In this document: positions 42,742 through 51,234 of the stretch, one piece after another
Layout of the letters: every line of letters starts with the position of its first letter
Numbering within the stretch: position 1 is the first letter of the stretch
Source of the DNA: Cyclobacterium sp. SYSU L10401
Lineage (GTDB): Bacteria > Bacteroidota > Bacteroidia > Cytophagales > Cyclobacteriaceae
Length of the DNA stretch: 64,000 bases
Reading direction: 5' to 3'
NCBI RefSeq assembly: GCF_010993705.1
Contig: NZ_WOFO01000008.1
Location: 48,112 to 112,111, forward strand
Position numbers and translations under genes: made by a program
The notes under the pieces: model-generated
What the model saw: the letters and a program-made list of their open reading frames with translations, nothing else
Told to the model about the DNA's origin: nothing
Database searches by the model: none

Positions 42742-43959
42742 ATGACCACAGAAACTGTAAAATACCAAAGGAAGGAATTAGAGTTAAAGGCACTTTTGGA
42801 AATCACGCAAGCCATTAATGAAAACAAGACGGAAAATGTGTTGCTGAATATTTTTAAATTTACCTGTTTGGTGCACCTGAATATAAAATCCCTGTTGCTG
42901 TATGTATTCAATGAGCAGGAACAGTATTTTGACCGAAAGATATCCCATCAGGTAAAGGGAAATTTACCGGACCACATCCAAAAGGAAGATGTGCAGGAAA
43001 ACAAAACCCAGGGTAAGCTGAGCCTGACCCTTTCCGGTGAGTATTCCTTTTCAGAGGTAAACATTTATGTTCCCGTTTATCACAAGGATAAAATGCTGGC
43101 AATCTTGTTCCTGAGTACCAAGGATAAGGAAAAAGGCCTGGACCTGGATTTTACCCAGGCCCTGGCGAATATCCTGGTAGTGGCCCTGGAAAACAAGCGT
43201 TTTGCCAGGAAGCAATTGGAACAGGAGCGCCTGAGGAAAGAATTGGAAATTGCCAGCAATGTGCAAAGGATGCTGTTTCCAGCGACGCTCCCTTCTCATG
43301 ATCAACTAAAGGCAAAGGTTACTTATTTTCCCCACAGCACTGTGGGAGGGGACTACTATGATTTGATTCAGCCTTCCGAAAATGAGGTGTATTTTTGTGT
43401 AGCCGATGTGTCTGGAAAGGGGATGCCCGCCTCCTTATTGATGTCTAATTTTCAGGCAGCCCTGCGGACCTTGCTCCGCAGTGGTTCCAATTTGAAATTT
43501 ATCGTCGAACAGTTAAACTTTACTACTTTTGAAAACACCAAAGGGGAGCGTTTCATTACTTTTTTTCTGGGACACTATAATTACAAAGAGGAAAAACTCA
43601 GCTATATCAATGCCGGGCACAATCCTCCTGTGATTTGCCTGAACCAGGACAAAAGCCTGGAATTACTGGAGGCAGGTACCACCATTCTGGGGGCTTTCGA
43701 ATCCCTTCCCTTTTTGGAACAGGGGGAACGGAAGAACCTTAAAAATTTCATGTTGCACCTCTATACGGATGGACTTACCGAGACTTTTAACCCTCAAGAG
43801 GAGGAGTATGGTGCAGACCGCTTTTTGGATTATATCAAAACCCATCCCTGCGAGGACCCGGAGGCCTTTCATGCCGGCTTCTTTCAGGAATTACATGCAT
43901 TTGGAGCAGGAGTTTCCAAAAGGGACGACATTACCCTGTTGAGTCTTCAGTTTAATTGA
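42742..43959 (+). CDS. PP2C-type serine phosphatase with N-terminal GAF-like domain (RsbU-like)
   Basis: 405 aa. Residues about 10-155 resemble a GAF sensor (LLNIFKFTCLVHLNIKSLLL, KMLAILFLSTKDK). A coiled linker (KQLEQERLRKELEIASNVQR) joins a SpoIIE/PP2C domain with metal-binding motifs VGGDYYDLI, FCVADVSGKGMPASLLM, YINAGHNPPVI, LHLYTDGLTETF and RDDITLLSL. Such enzymes dephosphorylate anti-sigma antagonists. Its location inside a glycosyltransferase/deacetylase cluster suggests control of envelope polymer synthesis, but no STAS or anti-sigma partner is adjacent. Confidence 0.9.
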   Translation: MTTETVKYQRKELELKALLEITQAINENKTENVLLNIFKFTCLVHLNIKSLLLYVFNEQEQYFDRKISHQVKGNLPDHIQKEDVQENKTQGKLSLTLSGEYSFSEVNIYVPVYHKDKMLAILFLSTKDKEKGLDLDFTQALANILVVALENKRFARKQLEQERLRKELEIASNVQRMLFPATLPSHDQLKAKVTYFPHSTVGGDYYDLIQPSENEVYFCVADVSGKGMPASLLMSNFQAALRTLLRSGSNLKFIVEQLNFTTFENTKGERFITFFLGHYNYKEEKLSYINAGHNPPVICLNQDKSLELLEAGTTILGAFESLPFLEQGERKNLKNFMLHLYTDGLTETFNPQEEEYGADRFLDYIKTHPCEDPEAFHAGFFQELHAFGAGVSKRDDITLLSLQFN

Positions 43960-43960
43960 G

Positions 43961-44587
43961 ATGAGACCATTCAAGGTACCTGACATAGCACAGCATCTTC
44001 TCGGGGGATTCACCTGGCACAAGGAAAGAAACCACCAATCCATATACCTGACTTTTGATGATGGTCCGGTTTCGGGAGTCACCGATTTTGTTTTGAATGA
44101 ACTGGGCCGCAGGAACATGAAGGCTACGTTTTTTATGGTAGGCAGTAACGTACAAAAATCCGGCAGCCTGGCCCTGGAGGTTTGCAAGGCAGGGCATGGC
44201 ATAGGAAACCATACCTACCATCACCTCAATGGCGCAAAAACGGCGGAGCACAGCTACCTGGAGGATATCGAAAAGTGCCAGCAGGAGATCATGGGAAAAA
44301 CAGGTGTCAATACCCGCTTATTCCGGCCGCCTTATGGCCGTTTGACTTGTTCCCAAAAGAGGAGCATTCAATCCCAGCACGAGATCGTATTGTGGGAGCT
44401 CATTTCCTGGGATTTCCGGAAGGAAATGTCACCAGGCAGGTCCCTGCAACAGCTGAAGCGGAAGACAACCAATGGTTCTATTGTCCTGTTTCATGACCAA
44501 AAGAAAAGTGAGGGTTTTCTGAGAGCCATGTTGCCGGACTATCTGGATTTCCTGGCAGGGGAAGGATATGCTACCCAACCACTGTAA
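43961..44587 (+). CDS. Polysaccharide deacetylase (NodB/CE4 family)
   Basis: 208 aa. CE4 motifs: MT1 YLTFDDGPVSG, MT2 GIGNHTYHH (metal His residues), MT3 RLFRPPYGRLT, and MT5-like IVLFHDQKKS. No obvious signal peptide is visible, so it may act in the cytoplasm or be membrane-associated through its neighbours. It removes N- or O-acetyl groups from a sugar polymer or glycolipid. Starts 1 bp after the PP2C stop and overlaps the next glycosyltransferase start by 20 bp. Confidence 0.9.
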   Translation: MRPFKVPDIAQHLLGGFTWHKERNHQSIYLTFDDGPVSGVTDFVLNELGRRNMKATFFMVGSNVQKSGSLALEVCKAGHGIGNHTYHHLNGAKTAEHSYLEDIEKCQQEIMGKTGVNTRLFRPPYGRLTCSQKRSIQSQHEIVLWELISWDFRKEMSPGRSLQQLKRKTTNGSIVLFHDQKKSEGFLRAMLPDYLDFLAGEGYATQPL

Positions 44588-45692
44588 GCTGATGTTGGCC
44601 ACTATCGCAATGGGTATCCTGGTTTTGGTTGGCATTCAATATTTTATATTGTGGTGGCTGATCAGCAATAACTTTAAAAAACATGAGGGGGGTACGGCTG
44701 CATTGCCAGTGGTAAATGTACTTCTGCCTTGCCGCAATGAAGCCCATAACCTGCCGGCCTGTTTACAGTCGCTTGAAAACCTGAATTACCCCGGGGATAG
44801 GATCCGTTTTTATGTGGCAGATGACCACAGTGAAGATCAAACCGGGACCATGCTGGCCCAATGGGTATCCGCTGGAAAAAACAGGCAGCTGGTGCAGCTG
44901 GACCAAAAGCCCGGGGCGCAGGAAAATGGCAAAGCGGTAGCTCTTGCTGCCATGGTGCTATCGGTAAAGGAAGGCCTCCTGTTATTTACAGATGCAGATT
45001 GCGTGGTTCCTTCCGGATGGGCTGAAAAAATGGCGAGGGCTTATCAGGAGGAGTTTGGCATGCTTACCGGCATCACCATGATTTCCGGGAAGACGATTTT
45101 CGATCAAATGCAGGCCATGGATTGGTGGCTGACCCTGGGAAAAGTGAAGGCGGTGTCTGATCTGGGGTATTCACTTACGGCCATGGGCAACAACATGCTG
45201 ATCGGGCGGAATGCCTACCAGATAGCGGGAGGGTTTTCTGCCGTAAAGGAGCAGGTAACGGAGGATCTGGCGCTTTCCAAAATTATGTTTCAAAAAGGGT
45301 ACAGGCCGGCCCATCTGGTGAATAAGGAAGTTTTGGTCAGGACCCGGCCGGAAAAAAACTTTACTTCCCTGATGGAGCAGCGGAAAAGATGGGCCAGAGG
45401 CGCTTTTTTGCTCCCCTGGTACTGGCAATTGCTTTTGGGGCTTCAGGTGGCTTTTTATTTGACACTGCTTGTGGGCCTGGTCCATTCTTTTTGGTTGGCA
45501 GCAGGTATTTGGGGAGTTAAAATTTGCTTTCAATCCTTATTCATTAGCACTTTTGCAGGCAAAACGGAAACTAAAATTGGTCTTTTGCCATTATTAGGAT
45601 TTGAAATTTACAATTGGCTGGTTAGCTGGTCTACCGTATTGTATTATTTCTGGCCATCAGGTATCAAATGGAAAAACCGAACGTACCAATGA
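44568..45692 (+). CDS. Family 2 glycosyltransferase, membrane-bound
   Basis: 374 aa from ATG 44568; ATG 44592 (MLATIAMGILVL) is an equally good start directly at the membrane helix. GT-A motifs: VADDHSEDQTG, FTDADCVVPSGW and the acceptor motif EDLALSK with QRKRWARGAF. Three hydrophobic segments at the C-terminus. Related to the other glycosyltransferase of this cluster in length and order, suggesting two sequential transfers flanking deacetylation. The stop TGA at 45690-45692 overlaps the first ATG of leader element B by the ATGA pattern. Confidence 0.88.
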   Translation: MLPNHCKLMLATIAMGILVLVGIQYFILWWLISNNFKKHEGGTAALPVVNVLLPCRNEAHNLPACLQSLENLNYPGDRIRFYVADDHSEDQTGTMLAQWVSAGKNRQLVQLDQKPGAQENGKAVALAAMVLSVKEGLLLFTDADCVVPSGWAEKMARAYQEEFGMLTGITMISGKTIFDQMQAMDWWLTLGKVKAVSDLGYSLTAMGNNMLIGRNAYQIAGGFSAVKEQVTEDLALSKIMFQKGYRPAHLVNKEVLVRTRPEKNFTSLMEQRKRWARGAFLLPWYWQLLLGLQVAFYLTLLVGLVHSFWLAAGIWGVKICFQSLFISTFAGKTETKIGLLPLLGFEIYNWLVSWSTVLYYFWPSGIKWKNRTYQ

Positions 45693-45812
45693 AATCGACA
45701 CGATTAAAATCATCATTAAACACACAGGGCAATGATTATTTTAATCGTCGAAGATTCTCCCGATTTAGTATCGGGACAGGCATCTGACCATTAAAAATCA
45801 AATTATAAACAG
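45689..45812 (+). repeat. Leader element copy B (dispersed ~100-bp 5' leader) with 23-bp insertion
   Basis: Same element as at 25322, with one substitution and a 23-bp insertion at about 45756-45778 that itself contains a small hairpin (TCCCGAT-TTAGT-ATCGGGA). The inverted-repeat arms lie at 45702-45717 and 45731-45746. Its tail ATTATAAACAG runs directly into the TatD start codon. The insertion shifts the reading frame seen in copy A, so a peptide is not conserved. Confidence 0.9.
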
Positions 45813-46595
45813 ATGAAATTCATAGAGACTCACGCCCATATATACAGTAAGAAATTTGATCAGGACCGGAATCAGGTTATCCAAAATGCCATTGAAGCAG
45901 GTATTGAGAAGATTTTTATGCCCAATATTGACCTGGAATCCATTGAGGGGATGCTGGCCGTAGAAAGGGATTTTCCCGGCGTTTGTTATCCCATGCTCGG
46001 GCTGCATCCCTGCGATGTAGGTGAAGACTTTGAAGCGCAGCTTGCGCAGATAGAGAGCTGGTGGAACAAACATGCTTTTTGTGCAGTTGGGGAAACCGGT
46101 ATTGACCTTTACTGGGACAAGACCTACTTCGAGCAGCAGCAGGAATCGCTGAGAAGACACATCACCTGGGCAAAGGAAAAGCGGCTGCCCCTGATCCTGC
46201 ATTGCAGGGAATCCATGGATGAAACCATAGCATTGGTCCAATCCATGAATGATGAGCGGCTGACGGGAATTTTCCACTGTTTTTCAGGAAGCCTGGAGCA
46301 GGCGAGAAGCATCACGGAGATGGGTTTCTATCTGGGTATTGGAGGCACGCTTACTTATAAGAACAGTGGGGTAGGGGAGGTCATTGCGGAGATGGGGCTG
46401 GGTCGGCTGGTTTTAGAAACCGATAGTCCCTACCTGGCTCCGGTTCCCTTCCGGGGAAAGCGCAATTCACCCGAATATATTCCTCATATTGCAGAAAAAA
46501 TGGCTCATTTCACCGGTAAGTCTCTGGAGGAGGTAGCTGAAGTAACGAGAAGCAACGCCCTGCAGGTGTTCAAACAACATGCTCATGAATTATAA
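45813..46595 (+). CDS. TatD-family metal-dependent hydrolase/deoxyribonuclease
   Basis: 260 aa. Metal-binding motifs of the amidohydrolase barrel: FIETHAHIY, VGETGIDLYW, LILHCRES, GIFHCFSGS and LVLETDSPYLAP. The family includes 3'-5' exodeoxyribonucleases involved in DNA repair. The first codon is the terminal ATG of leader element B, so the ribosome entry region for this gene is supplied by that element. The following asparaginase gene overlaps its end by 17 bp. Confidence 0.93.
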   Translation: MKFIETHAHIYSKKFDQDRNQVIQNAIEAGIEKIFMPNIDLESIEGMLAVERDFPGVCYPMLGLHPCDVGEDFEAQLAQIESWWNKHAFCAVGETGIDLYWDKTYFEQQQESLRRHITWAKEKRLPLILHCRESMDETIALVQSMNDERLTGIFHCFSGSLEQARSITEMGFYLGIGGTLTYKNSGVGEVIAEMGLGRLVLETDSPYLAPVPFRGKRNSPEYIPHIAEKMAHFTGKSLEEVAEVTRSNALQVFKQHAHEL

Positions 46596-47661
46596 AATTG
46601 TCAGGTTAAATACAGCAGCCAAACAGGAAATTGAGCATGCGGTGCTGATCATTTACACAGGGGGTACGTTGGGGATGGCCTATGATGAGCAAGGTGCGCT
46701 GGTGCCTTTTAATTTCGGCAAGATTCTGGAAAAAATCCCCAACCTCAATAACCTTAACATAAGCATTACGGTCATTTCCTTTCCTGAGCCGATAGATTCC
46801 TCCAATATCAACCTGCAGCACTGGGTGGATATGGCTTATATCATCTATGAAAACTACGACACCTATGATGGTTTTGTGGTGCTGCATGGGACAGACACCA
46901 TGGCCTACAGTGCTTCCATGCTCAGCTTTATGCTCAGGGGACTGAATAAACCGGTTATTTTTACCGGGGCACAACTCCCCATCAGTGCCATGCGCTCGGA
47001 CGCCAGAGAGAACCTGATGACCTCTCTGGAAATTGCCATTTCCAAGGTGAATGGCAAACCGGTAGTACCTGAGGTCTGCATTTTTTTCAACCACATGCTG
47101 TTGCGGGGAAACCGGGCCAAGAAGGTACAGAGTGTACATTTTGATGCTTTTGAGTCTGAAAATTATCCGGCCCTGGCAGAATCAGGTATTGTCATCGATT
47201 ACAATTATGCTTCCATACGACCGTATGAAGAGGGAAAAAAGCTCAAATACCTGAATAAATTGGATAACCATGTGATGGTATTGAAGTTATTTCCCGGAAT
47301 CACCAAAAATGTGGTACAGCATTGTTTGCAAATAAAGGGATTGAAAGGGATGGTACTGGAAACTTACGGTTCTGGTAACAGCCCCAGTGAGGACTGGTTT
47401 ATTCAAGCCATGGAAGCGGCGGTTGAAAAGGGGATGTTGATCCTGAATGTTTCGCAGTGCAATGGTGGAAGAGTGATTCAGGGCAGGTACCAGACCAGCA
47501 AAGACCTCAAAAGGGTGGGGGTTTTGAGCGGAGGGGACATTACTACTGAGGCGGCCGTCACCAAAATGATGTTTATTCTGGCCAATGAGACAGATGAAAC
47601 CGAAATAAAGCGGAAGATGATGATGCCCCTGGCAGGAGAAATGTCGGTTTTGAGCCAGTGA
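46579..47661 (+). CDS. ansA: Type I (cytoplasmic) L-asparaginase
   Basis: 360 aa. The two catalytic threonine regions are visible: VLIIYTGGTLGM and FVVLHGTDTMAYSASMLSFM. GAQLPISAMRSDARENLM is another conserved block. No signal peptide is visible, which suits a cytoplasmic type I enzyme. It hydrolyses asparagine to aspartate and ammonia. The start overlaps tatD by 17 bp; an ATG six bases later (46585) is also usable. Somewhat longer than E. coli AnsA. Confidence 0.92.
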   Translation: MLMNYKIVRLNTAAKQEIEHAVLIIYTGGTLGMAYDEQGALVPFNFGKILEKIPNLNNLNISITVISFPEPIDSSNINLQHWVDMAYIIYENYDTYDGFVVLHGTDTMAYSASMLSFMLRGLNKPVIFTGAQLPISAMRSDARENLMTSLEIAISKVNGKPVVPEVCIFFNHMLLRGNRAKKVQSVHFDAFESENYPALAESGIVIDYNYASIRPYEEGKKLKYLNKLDNHVMVLKLFPGITKNVVQHCLQIKGLKGMVLETYGSGNSPSEDWFIQAMEAAVEKGMLILNVSQCNGGRVIQGRYQTSKDLKRVGVLSGGDITTEAAVTKMMFILANETDETEIKRKMMMPLAGEMSVLSQ

Positions 47662-47823
47662 ATCCTTTCCGATCAAGGCTTTGACCATCAATCCCCTAGC
47701 TTTCATAGCCAAAAAGAATACTTTTAAACCATGTTTTTTTTCAATAATAAAGCGGGGAATTATTTGCATGGGCTGATTTTTATAATTTTATTTGTCGCTG
47801 CAAGAATGTTAAAAAAAACAATT

Positions 47824-47911
47824 AGAGAGGTGTCCGAGCGGTCGAAGGAGCACGCCTGGAAAGCGTGTATACCCCTAAAGGGTATCGAGGGTTCGAATCC
47901 CTTCCTCTCTA
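47824..47911 (+). tRNA. tRNA-Ser (anticodon GGA)
   Basis: Acceptor AGAGAGG (47824-47830) pairs with CCTCTCT (47904-47910). The D-arm has TCCGAGCGGTCGAAGGA. Anticodon stem CACGC/GCGTG surrounds CTGGAAA with anticodon GGA. A long variable arm (TACCCCTAAAGGGTA), as expected for tRNA-Ser, and a T-arm GAGGGTTCGAATCCCTT follow. 3' CCA is not encoded. The flanks 47662-47823 and 47912-48210 hold no gene; the downstream part is A/T-rich and presumably contains the exbB promoter. Confidence 0.97.
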
Positions 47912-48210
47912 CAGATTTCAGTAAGAAGCAATGGAAGATTGCTTTTATTAAATGGGATAAAGATAGTAATTACAATAAAAAGTTTGTTTTTATCCACTCA
48001 AATAGTGCGATTTCCATTTAAGTAAATTAAATTACATGTTCCATTCCATTAAAATACCTTGAAATCCTGTTTGATCAGCCAGGCTGGGAAGGATTTCTCA
48101 GAAATTATAATGGAATCATTTGCAATTTGAGTTGAAAAAATTATAACTTTAAAAACTTAATTCGAATTTAGAAACCGTTCAACCTTTAAAAGTCTATTAA
48201 AAACTACATT

Positions 48211-49032
48211 ATGAAAAAGTTAATCGCTTTGTTCATGCTTTTCGGAATTTTATTCTCTCCGATGATCACAAAAGCACAAGAAGAAACAGAAGAAGCAGAA
48301 GCTGACACCACTGAAGAGGCTGCTGCCCCAGAACAAACAGCTCCGGAACCAGATCCAACACCAGCCATGACTGATGATGAAATTGTTGCCGAGGAGCAAT
48401 CTTTTCATCAGGTTATAAAAGACAAATTCATTGAAGGAGATCCTACTTATATGACTCCTGTTTTGTTGTGTTTGATTTTAGGCTTAGCCGTTGCACTGGA
48501 AAGAATCATTACCCTGAATCTTTCTACTACCAATACCAAAAAGCTTTTGGCTAAGGTAGAGAGTGCATTGGAAGAAGGAGGAATTGAAGCTGCAAAGGAT
48601 GTAACCAAAAGCACCAGAGGACCAGTAGCTTCTATCTTTACACAAGGTCTGATGCGGTACTCTGAAGGTATCGACATGGTGGAGAAATCCATTATTGCCT
48701 ACGGATCAGTAGAAATGGGCCGCCTGGAAAAAGGTTTGGTATGGATTTCCCTGTTTATCTCCCTGGCTCCTATGTTGGGTTTCATGGGTACGGTAATTGG
48801 TATGATTGGTGCCTTTGACTCGATTGAAGCAGCTGGAGATATTTCTCCTTCATTGGTTGCTGGTGGTATTAAGATTGCCCTTTTGACTACGGTTGCCGGT
48901 TTGATCGTTGCCATTATCCTTCAGTTGTTTTACAACTATTGCGTAGCGAAAATCGATTCTATCGTAAACGATATGGAAGATGCGTCTATCAGCTTAGTAG
49001 ACATTTTGGTAAGGCATAAATTGACCAGGTAA
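48211..49032 (+). CDS. exbB: MotA/TolQ/ExbB proton-channel family protein
   Basis: 273 aa. An N-terminal signal (MKKLIALFMLFGILFSPMIT) is followed by an acidic, Glu/Pro/Ala-rich stretch (about 24-66). The first transmembrane helix is near 85-105 (VLLCLILGLAVALERIITL). The conserved pair of helices near the end contains SLAPMLGFMGTVIGMIGAFD and VAGGIKIALLTTVAGLIVAI. It forms the pentameric proton channel that energises TonB or Tol-type outer-membrane transport. It is first in a four-gene operon with two ExbD proteins. Confidence 0.93.
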   Translation: MKKLIALFMLFGILFSPMITKAQEETEEAEADTTEEAAAPEQTAPEPDPTPAMTDDEIVAEEQSFHQVIKDKFIEGDPTYMTPVLLCLILGLAVALERIITLNLSTTNTKKLLAKVESALEEGGIEAAKDVTKSTRGPVASIFTQGLMRYSEGIDMVEKSIIAYGSVEMGRLEKGLVWISLFISLAPMLGFMGTVIGMIGAFDSIEAAGDISPSLVAGGIKIALLTTVAGLIVAIILQLFYNYCVAKIDSIVNDMEDASISLVDILVRHKLTR

Positions 49033-49091
49033 TACTGGTCATTTTGTTTTTACTGTTAAAATGATTTATTTCACTTAAGAATTAAGATAAA

Positions 49092-49421
49092 ATGGATACT
49101 ACTGATATATTTTTATATGCAGGGTACTTGCTGATCATCGTTGGAGCGATATTTGCCATACTTATGCCTTTGATCAAGTCTTTTGGTGACCCCAAGAGTT
49201 TATTGAAAACCGTTATAGGTGTGGTGGTGATCGGTGCCTTGTTTGGCATCGCCTATTCCTCAGCAAGCGGTGAAGTTGCAGCCAAATACGCTGCAGACCC
49301 TTTTAATATTACAACAGAGGGTGCAAAGATGGTAGGTGGCGTACTGATTACAGTATATGCACTTGCTATACTTGCAATCTTTGGGATTGTAGTTACAGAA
49401 ATCACTAAAATAGTTAAATAA
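49092..49421 (+). CDS. Small three-helix membrane protein between exbB and exbD
   Basis: 109 aa, three predicted helices (LYAGYLLIIVGAIFAILM, VIGVVVIGALFGIAYSSA, GGVLITVYALAILAIFGIVV). No known motif recognised. It lies 59 bp after exbB and 2 bp before the first exbD, a position kept in Bacteroidetes as far as I recall. It may be a structural or regulatory partner of the ExbB-ExbD motor. Confidence 0.75.
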   Translation: MDTTDIFLYAGYLLIIVGAIFAILMPLIKSFGDPKSLLKTVIGVVVIGALFGIAYSSASGEVAAKYAADPFNITTEGAKMVGGVLITVYALAILAIFGIVVTEITKIVK

Positions 49422-49423
49422 TT

Positions 49424-50059
49424 ATGGGCAAGAGAGGTAGAATGAGTCAGGAGGTAAATGCAGGGTCGATGGCGGACATCGCCTTTTTGCTTCTTATCTT
49501 CTTTCTCGTAACCACGACAATCGCTTCGGATAAGGGTATCATGAATATCCTTCCTCCCAAGCAGGATCCGAACCAACCACCTCCTGAGGTGGAGTTGAAT
49601 GAGCGGAATATTTTCAATATTCTGATTAATGCCAATGATGACCTATTGATTGAAGGAGAGTTTCGTAACAGTTCTGACGGTCTTTCCGAGGAGATCAAGT
49701 CTTTCGTTATGAATTTTGGCAACCCCGATGAAGATGCGGTGGAATTGTTTAATAGCCTTCCCCCTTCCCTAAGGGGCTTGGCCAATCAAGATCCGGAATC
49801 CTCAGATCATCCCATGTCCGGTGGTGCTGTAATTTCAATCAAAACCAATAGGGGTACTGGTTATGAAAAGTATTTGGAGGTTTTGGATGAAGTAAAAAAA
49901 GCCTATTTCGAAATCTACGGTGAGCGGGTTGGGCTATCTGGTGAAGAATACCGGGCACTTACCGGTCAATCTGCTGCTGAAAGGGAGCTGATGGACAGGG
50001 GTAAGGAGAATCTTCCCATGGCCATATCTATTGCGGAACCTGATAAAATCGGAAGCTAA
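49424..50059 (+). CDS. exbD: ExbD/TolR biopolymer transport protein, long form
   Basis: 211 aa. N-terminal transmembrane anchor (MADIAFLLLIFFLVTTTIAS) with the conserved Asp in SMADIAFLL, which carries protons in ExbD/TolR. The periplasmic part contains an extra ~100-residue middle region compared with E. coli ExbD (141 aa), and a C-terminal IKTNRGTGYEKYLEVLDEV typical of ExbD. Two bases after the small membrane protein and two bases before the second exbD. Confidence 0.9.
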   Translation: MGKRGRMSQEVNAGSMADIAFLLLIFFLVTTTIASDKGIMNILPPKQDPNQPPPEVELNERNIFNILINANDDLLIEGEFRNSSDGLSEEIKSFVMNFGNPDEDAVELFNSLPPSLRGLANQDPESSDHPMSGGAVISIKTNRGTGYEKYLEVLDEVKKAYFEIYGERVGLSGEEYRALTGQSAAERELMDRGKENLPMAISIAEPDKIGS

Positions 50060-50061
50060 TT

Positions 50062-50526
50062 ATGTCAAAGTTTAAAAAGAAAACCAAAGCGGAAACCAAT
50101 ATTCCTACCTCTGCCTTGCCGGATATCATTTTCATGTTGTTGTTCTTCTTTATGGTTACAACAGTATTGAGAGAGCAGGAAATATTGGTTGAGCAGAAGA
50201 TTCCTCAGGCTACCCAACTTCAGAAAATTCAAAAGAAAACCTTGATTTCTTATCTGTATGTGGGGCAACCAAAGAATACTTCTTTGTATGGTACGGAGCC
50301 AAGAATTCAGGCAAACGATGTGCTGATCAATACCTCGGATATTGTACTCTGGGTAAATCAGGAAAAAGATAACCTCTCTGAAGCTGAAAGAGACCAGATC
50401 TGGATTTCTCTCAAGGCTGATAGGGATGTGAAGATGGGCCCCATTAGTGATATTCAATTTGAATTAAGAGAAGCAGATGCCAGAAAACTGATGTATGCCT
50501 CTGTAGGAAGAGTTGAAAATAATTGA
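50062..50526 (+). CDS. exbD: ExbD/TolR biopolymer transport protein, second copy
   Basis: 154 aa. N-terminal helix with conserved Asp: ALPDIIFMLLFFFMVTTVL. The periplasmic domain (LISYLYVGQPKNTSLYG, FELREADARKLMYASVGR) has an ExbD/TolR-like layout, without the long insert of the first copy. Paired with the preceding exbD; Bacteroidetes often use two different ExbD proteins in one motor. Followed by an intrinsic terminator. Confidence 0.9.
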   Translation: MSKFKKKTKAETNIPTSALPDIIFMLLFFFMVTTVLREQEILVEQKIPQATQLQKIQKKTLISYLYVGQPKNTSLYGTEPRIQANDVLINTSDIVLWVNQEKDNLSEAERDQIWISLKADRDVKMGPISDIQFELREADARKLMYASVGRVENN

Positions 50527-50555
50527 TCCACATCTAACCTGACATGATCATTTAC

Positions 50556-50583
50556 AGCTGTCCGTATGGGCAGCTTTTTTTTT
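50556..50583 (+). terminator. Intrinsic terminator of the exbB-exbD operon
   Basis: Stem AGCTG-CC/GG-CAGCT (50556-50575, loop GTAT-like) followed by about nine T residues. Confidence 0.88.
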
Positions 50584-50634
50584 GCCTTAATGGCTAATGT
50601 GATAAAAATTACTTTTTCTGCTGCTTTCTTCCCC

Positions 50635-50642
50635 TACTTTTG
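50635..50642 (+). promoter_or_regulatory. Candidate -7 promoter box for the rhodanese gene
   Basis: TACTTTTG fits TAnnTTTG and lies 26 bp before the start codon at 50668, just after the exbD terminator. Confidence 0.5.
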
Positions 50643-50667
50643 TTGTGTCACTTAACAAAAGAAGAAA

Positions 50668-50994
50668 ATGTTTAATCTATTTCATAAACAAACAAAGCAG
50701 TATTCAGATCTCAATGCTGAAGAGTTTCACCAGGGTATGCAGGATAAGGATGCCGTTGTCATCGATGTGAGAACGACAGGTGAATTTAACGGAGGAAAGT
50801 TACCCAAAGCCAGGAACCTGGATATGATGTCACCTAACTTCAAACAGCAAATTCAAAACCTGCCCAAAGACAAAGCCTACTACCTGTATTGCAGGAGCGG
50901 AAACAGAAGTGGTCATGCCTGTGCGATGATGGCAGATTTAGGGTTTAAAGAAGTTTATAACCTGGCAGGTGGAATCATTTCCTGGCCCTACTGA
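50668..50994 (+). CDS. Single-domain rhodanese-like sulfurtransferase
   Basis: 108 aa. The domain reads VVIDVRTTGEFNGGKLPKAR in its first half and has an active-site Cys in the loop YYLYCRSGNRSGHACAMM. The Cys loop of six residues (CRSGNR) is typical of rhodaneses using sulfur, not of Cdc25-like enzymes. It may transfer sulfane sulfur in the adjacent persulfide module. Its own promoter and upstream terminator make it a monocistronic unit or the start of a longer run. Confidence 0.9.
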   Translation: MFNLFHKQTKQYSDLNAEEFHQGMQDKDAVVIDVRTTGEFNGGKLPKARNLDMMSPNFKQQIQNLPKDKAYYLYCRSGNRSGHACAMMADLGFKEVYNLAGGIISWPY

Positions 50995-51059
50995 TGGTCT
51001 TATGTGACCAAAGTCCTATAAATCAGGGATAAAATGGTTTTATTTTGTGTTAATTATTA

Positions 51060-51200
51060 CCAACGATTAAAGGCCATGAAGTCAGGCATTAGGGAGGCAG
51101 TACAAAGGGATGCCCTGCCAGTCCCGTTGATCCTGAGGGCATAAGTAGGCTCTCAGGAATTCAGTCAGGGAAAGGCTATGCATCCTTTGGGTGCACGACA
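51060..51200 (+). other. Unassigned structured intergenic region
   Basis: Three adjacent possible hairpins: AGGCAT/ATGCCT-like arms at 51084-51114 with an alternative GGCAG/CTGCC pairing (51096-51100/51115-51119); CCTGAG/CTCAGG at 51132-51137/51152-51157; and GCATCC-TTT-GGGTGC at 51180-51194 (pairing in RNA with one G-U). They lie in a 340-bp gene-free stretch (50995-51334) upstream of leader element C and the MBL/rhodanese gene. The arrangement resembles a structured leader RNA, but I match it to no known riboswitch. Confidence 0.4.
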
Positions 51201-51234
51201 ATGTATGACCAAAAAAACAAAAAATTATAAGCAA

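Noticed and set aside
51075-51143. 22-codon frame upstream of the MBL gene
   Set aside because: Short, no conserved pattern, falls within the hairpin-rich region; better explained as structured RNA or spacer.
50995-51234. tmRNA, SRP RNA or known riboswitch upstream of the MBL gene
   Set aside because: None of the conserved cores of these RNAs is visible; left as unassigned.
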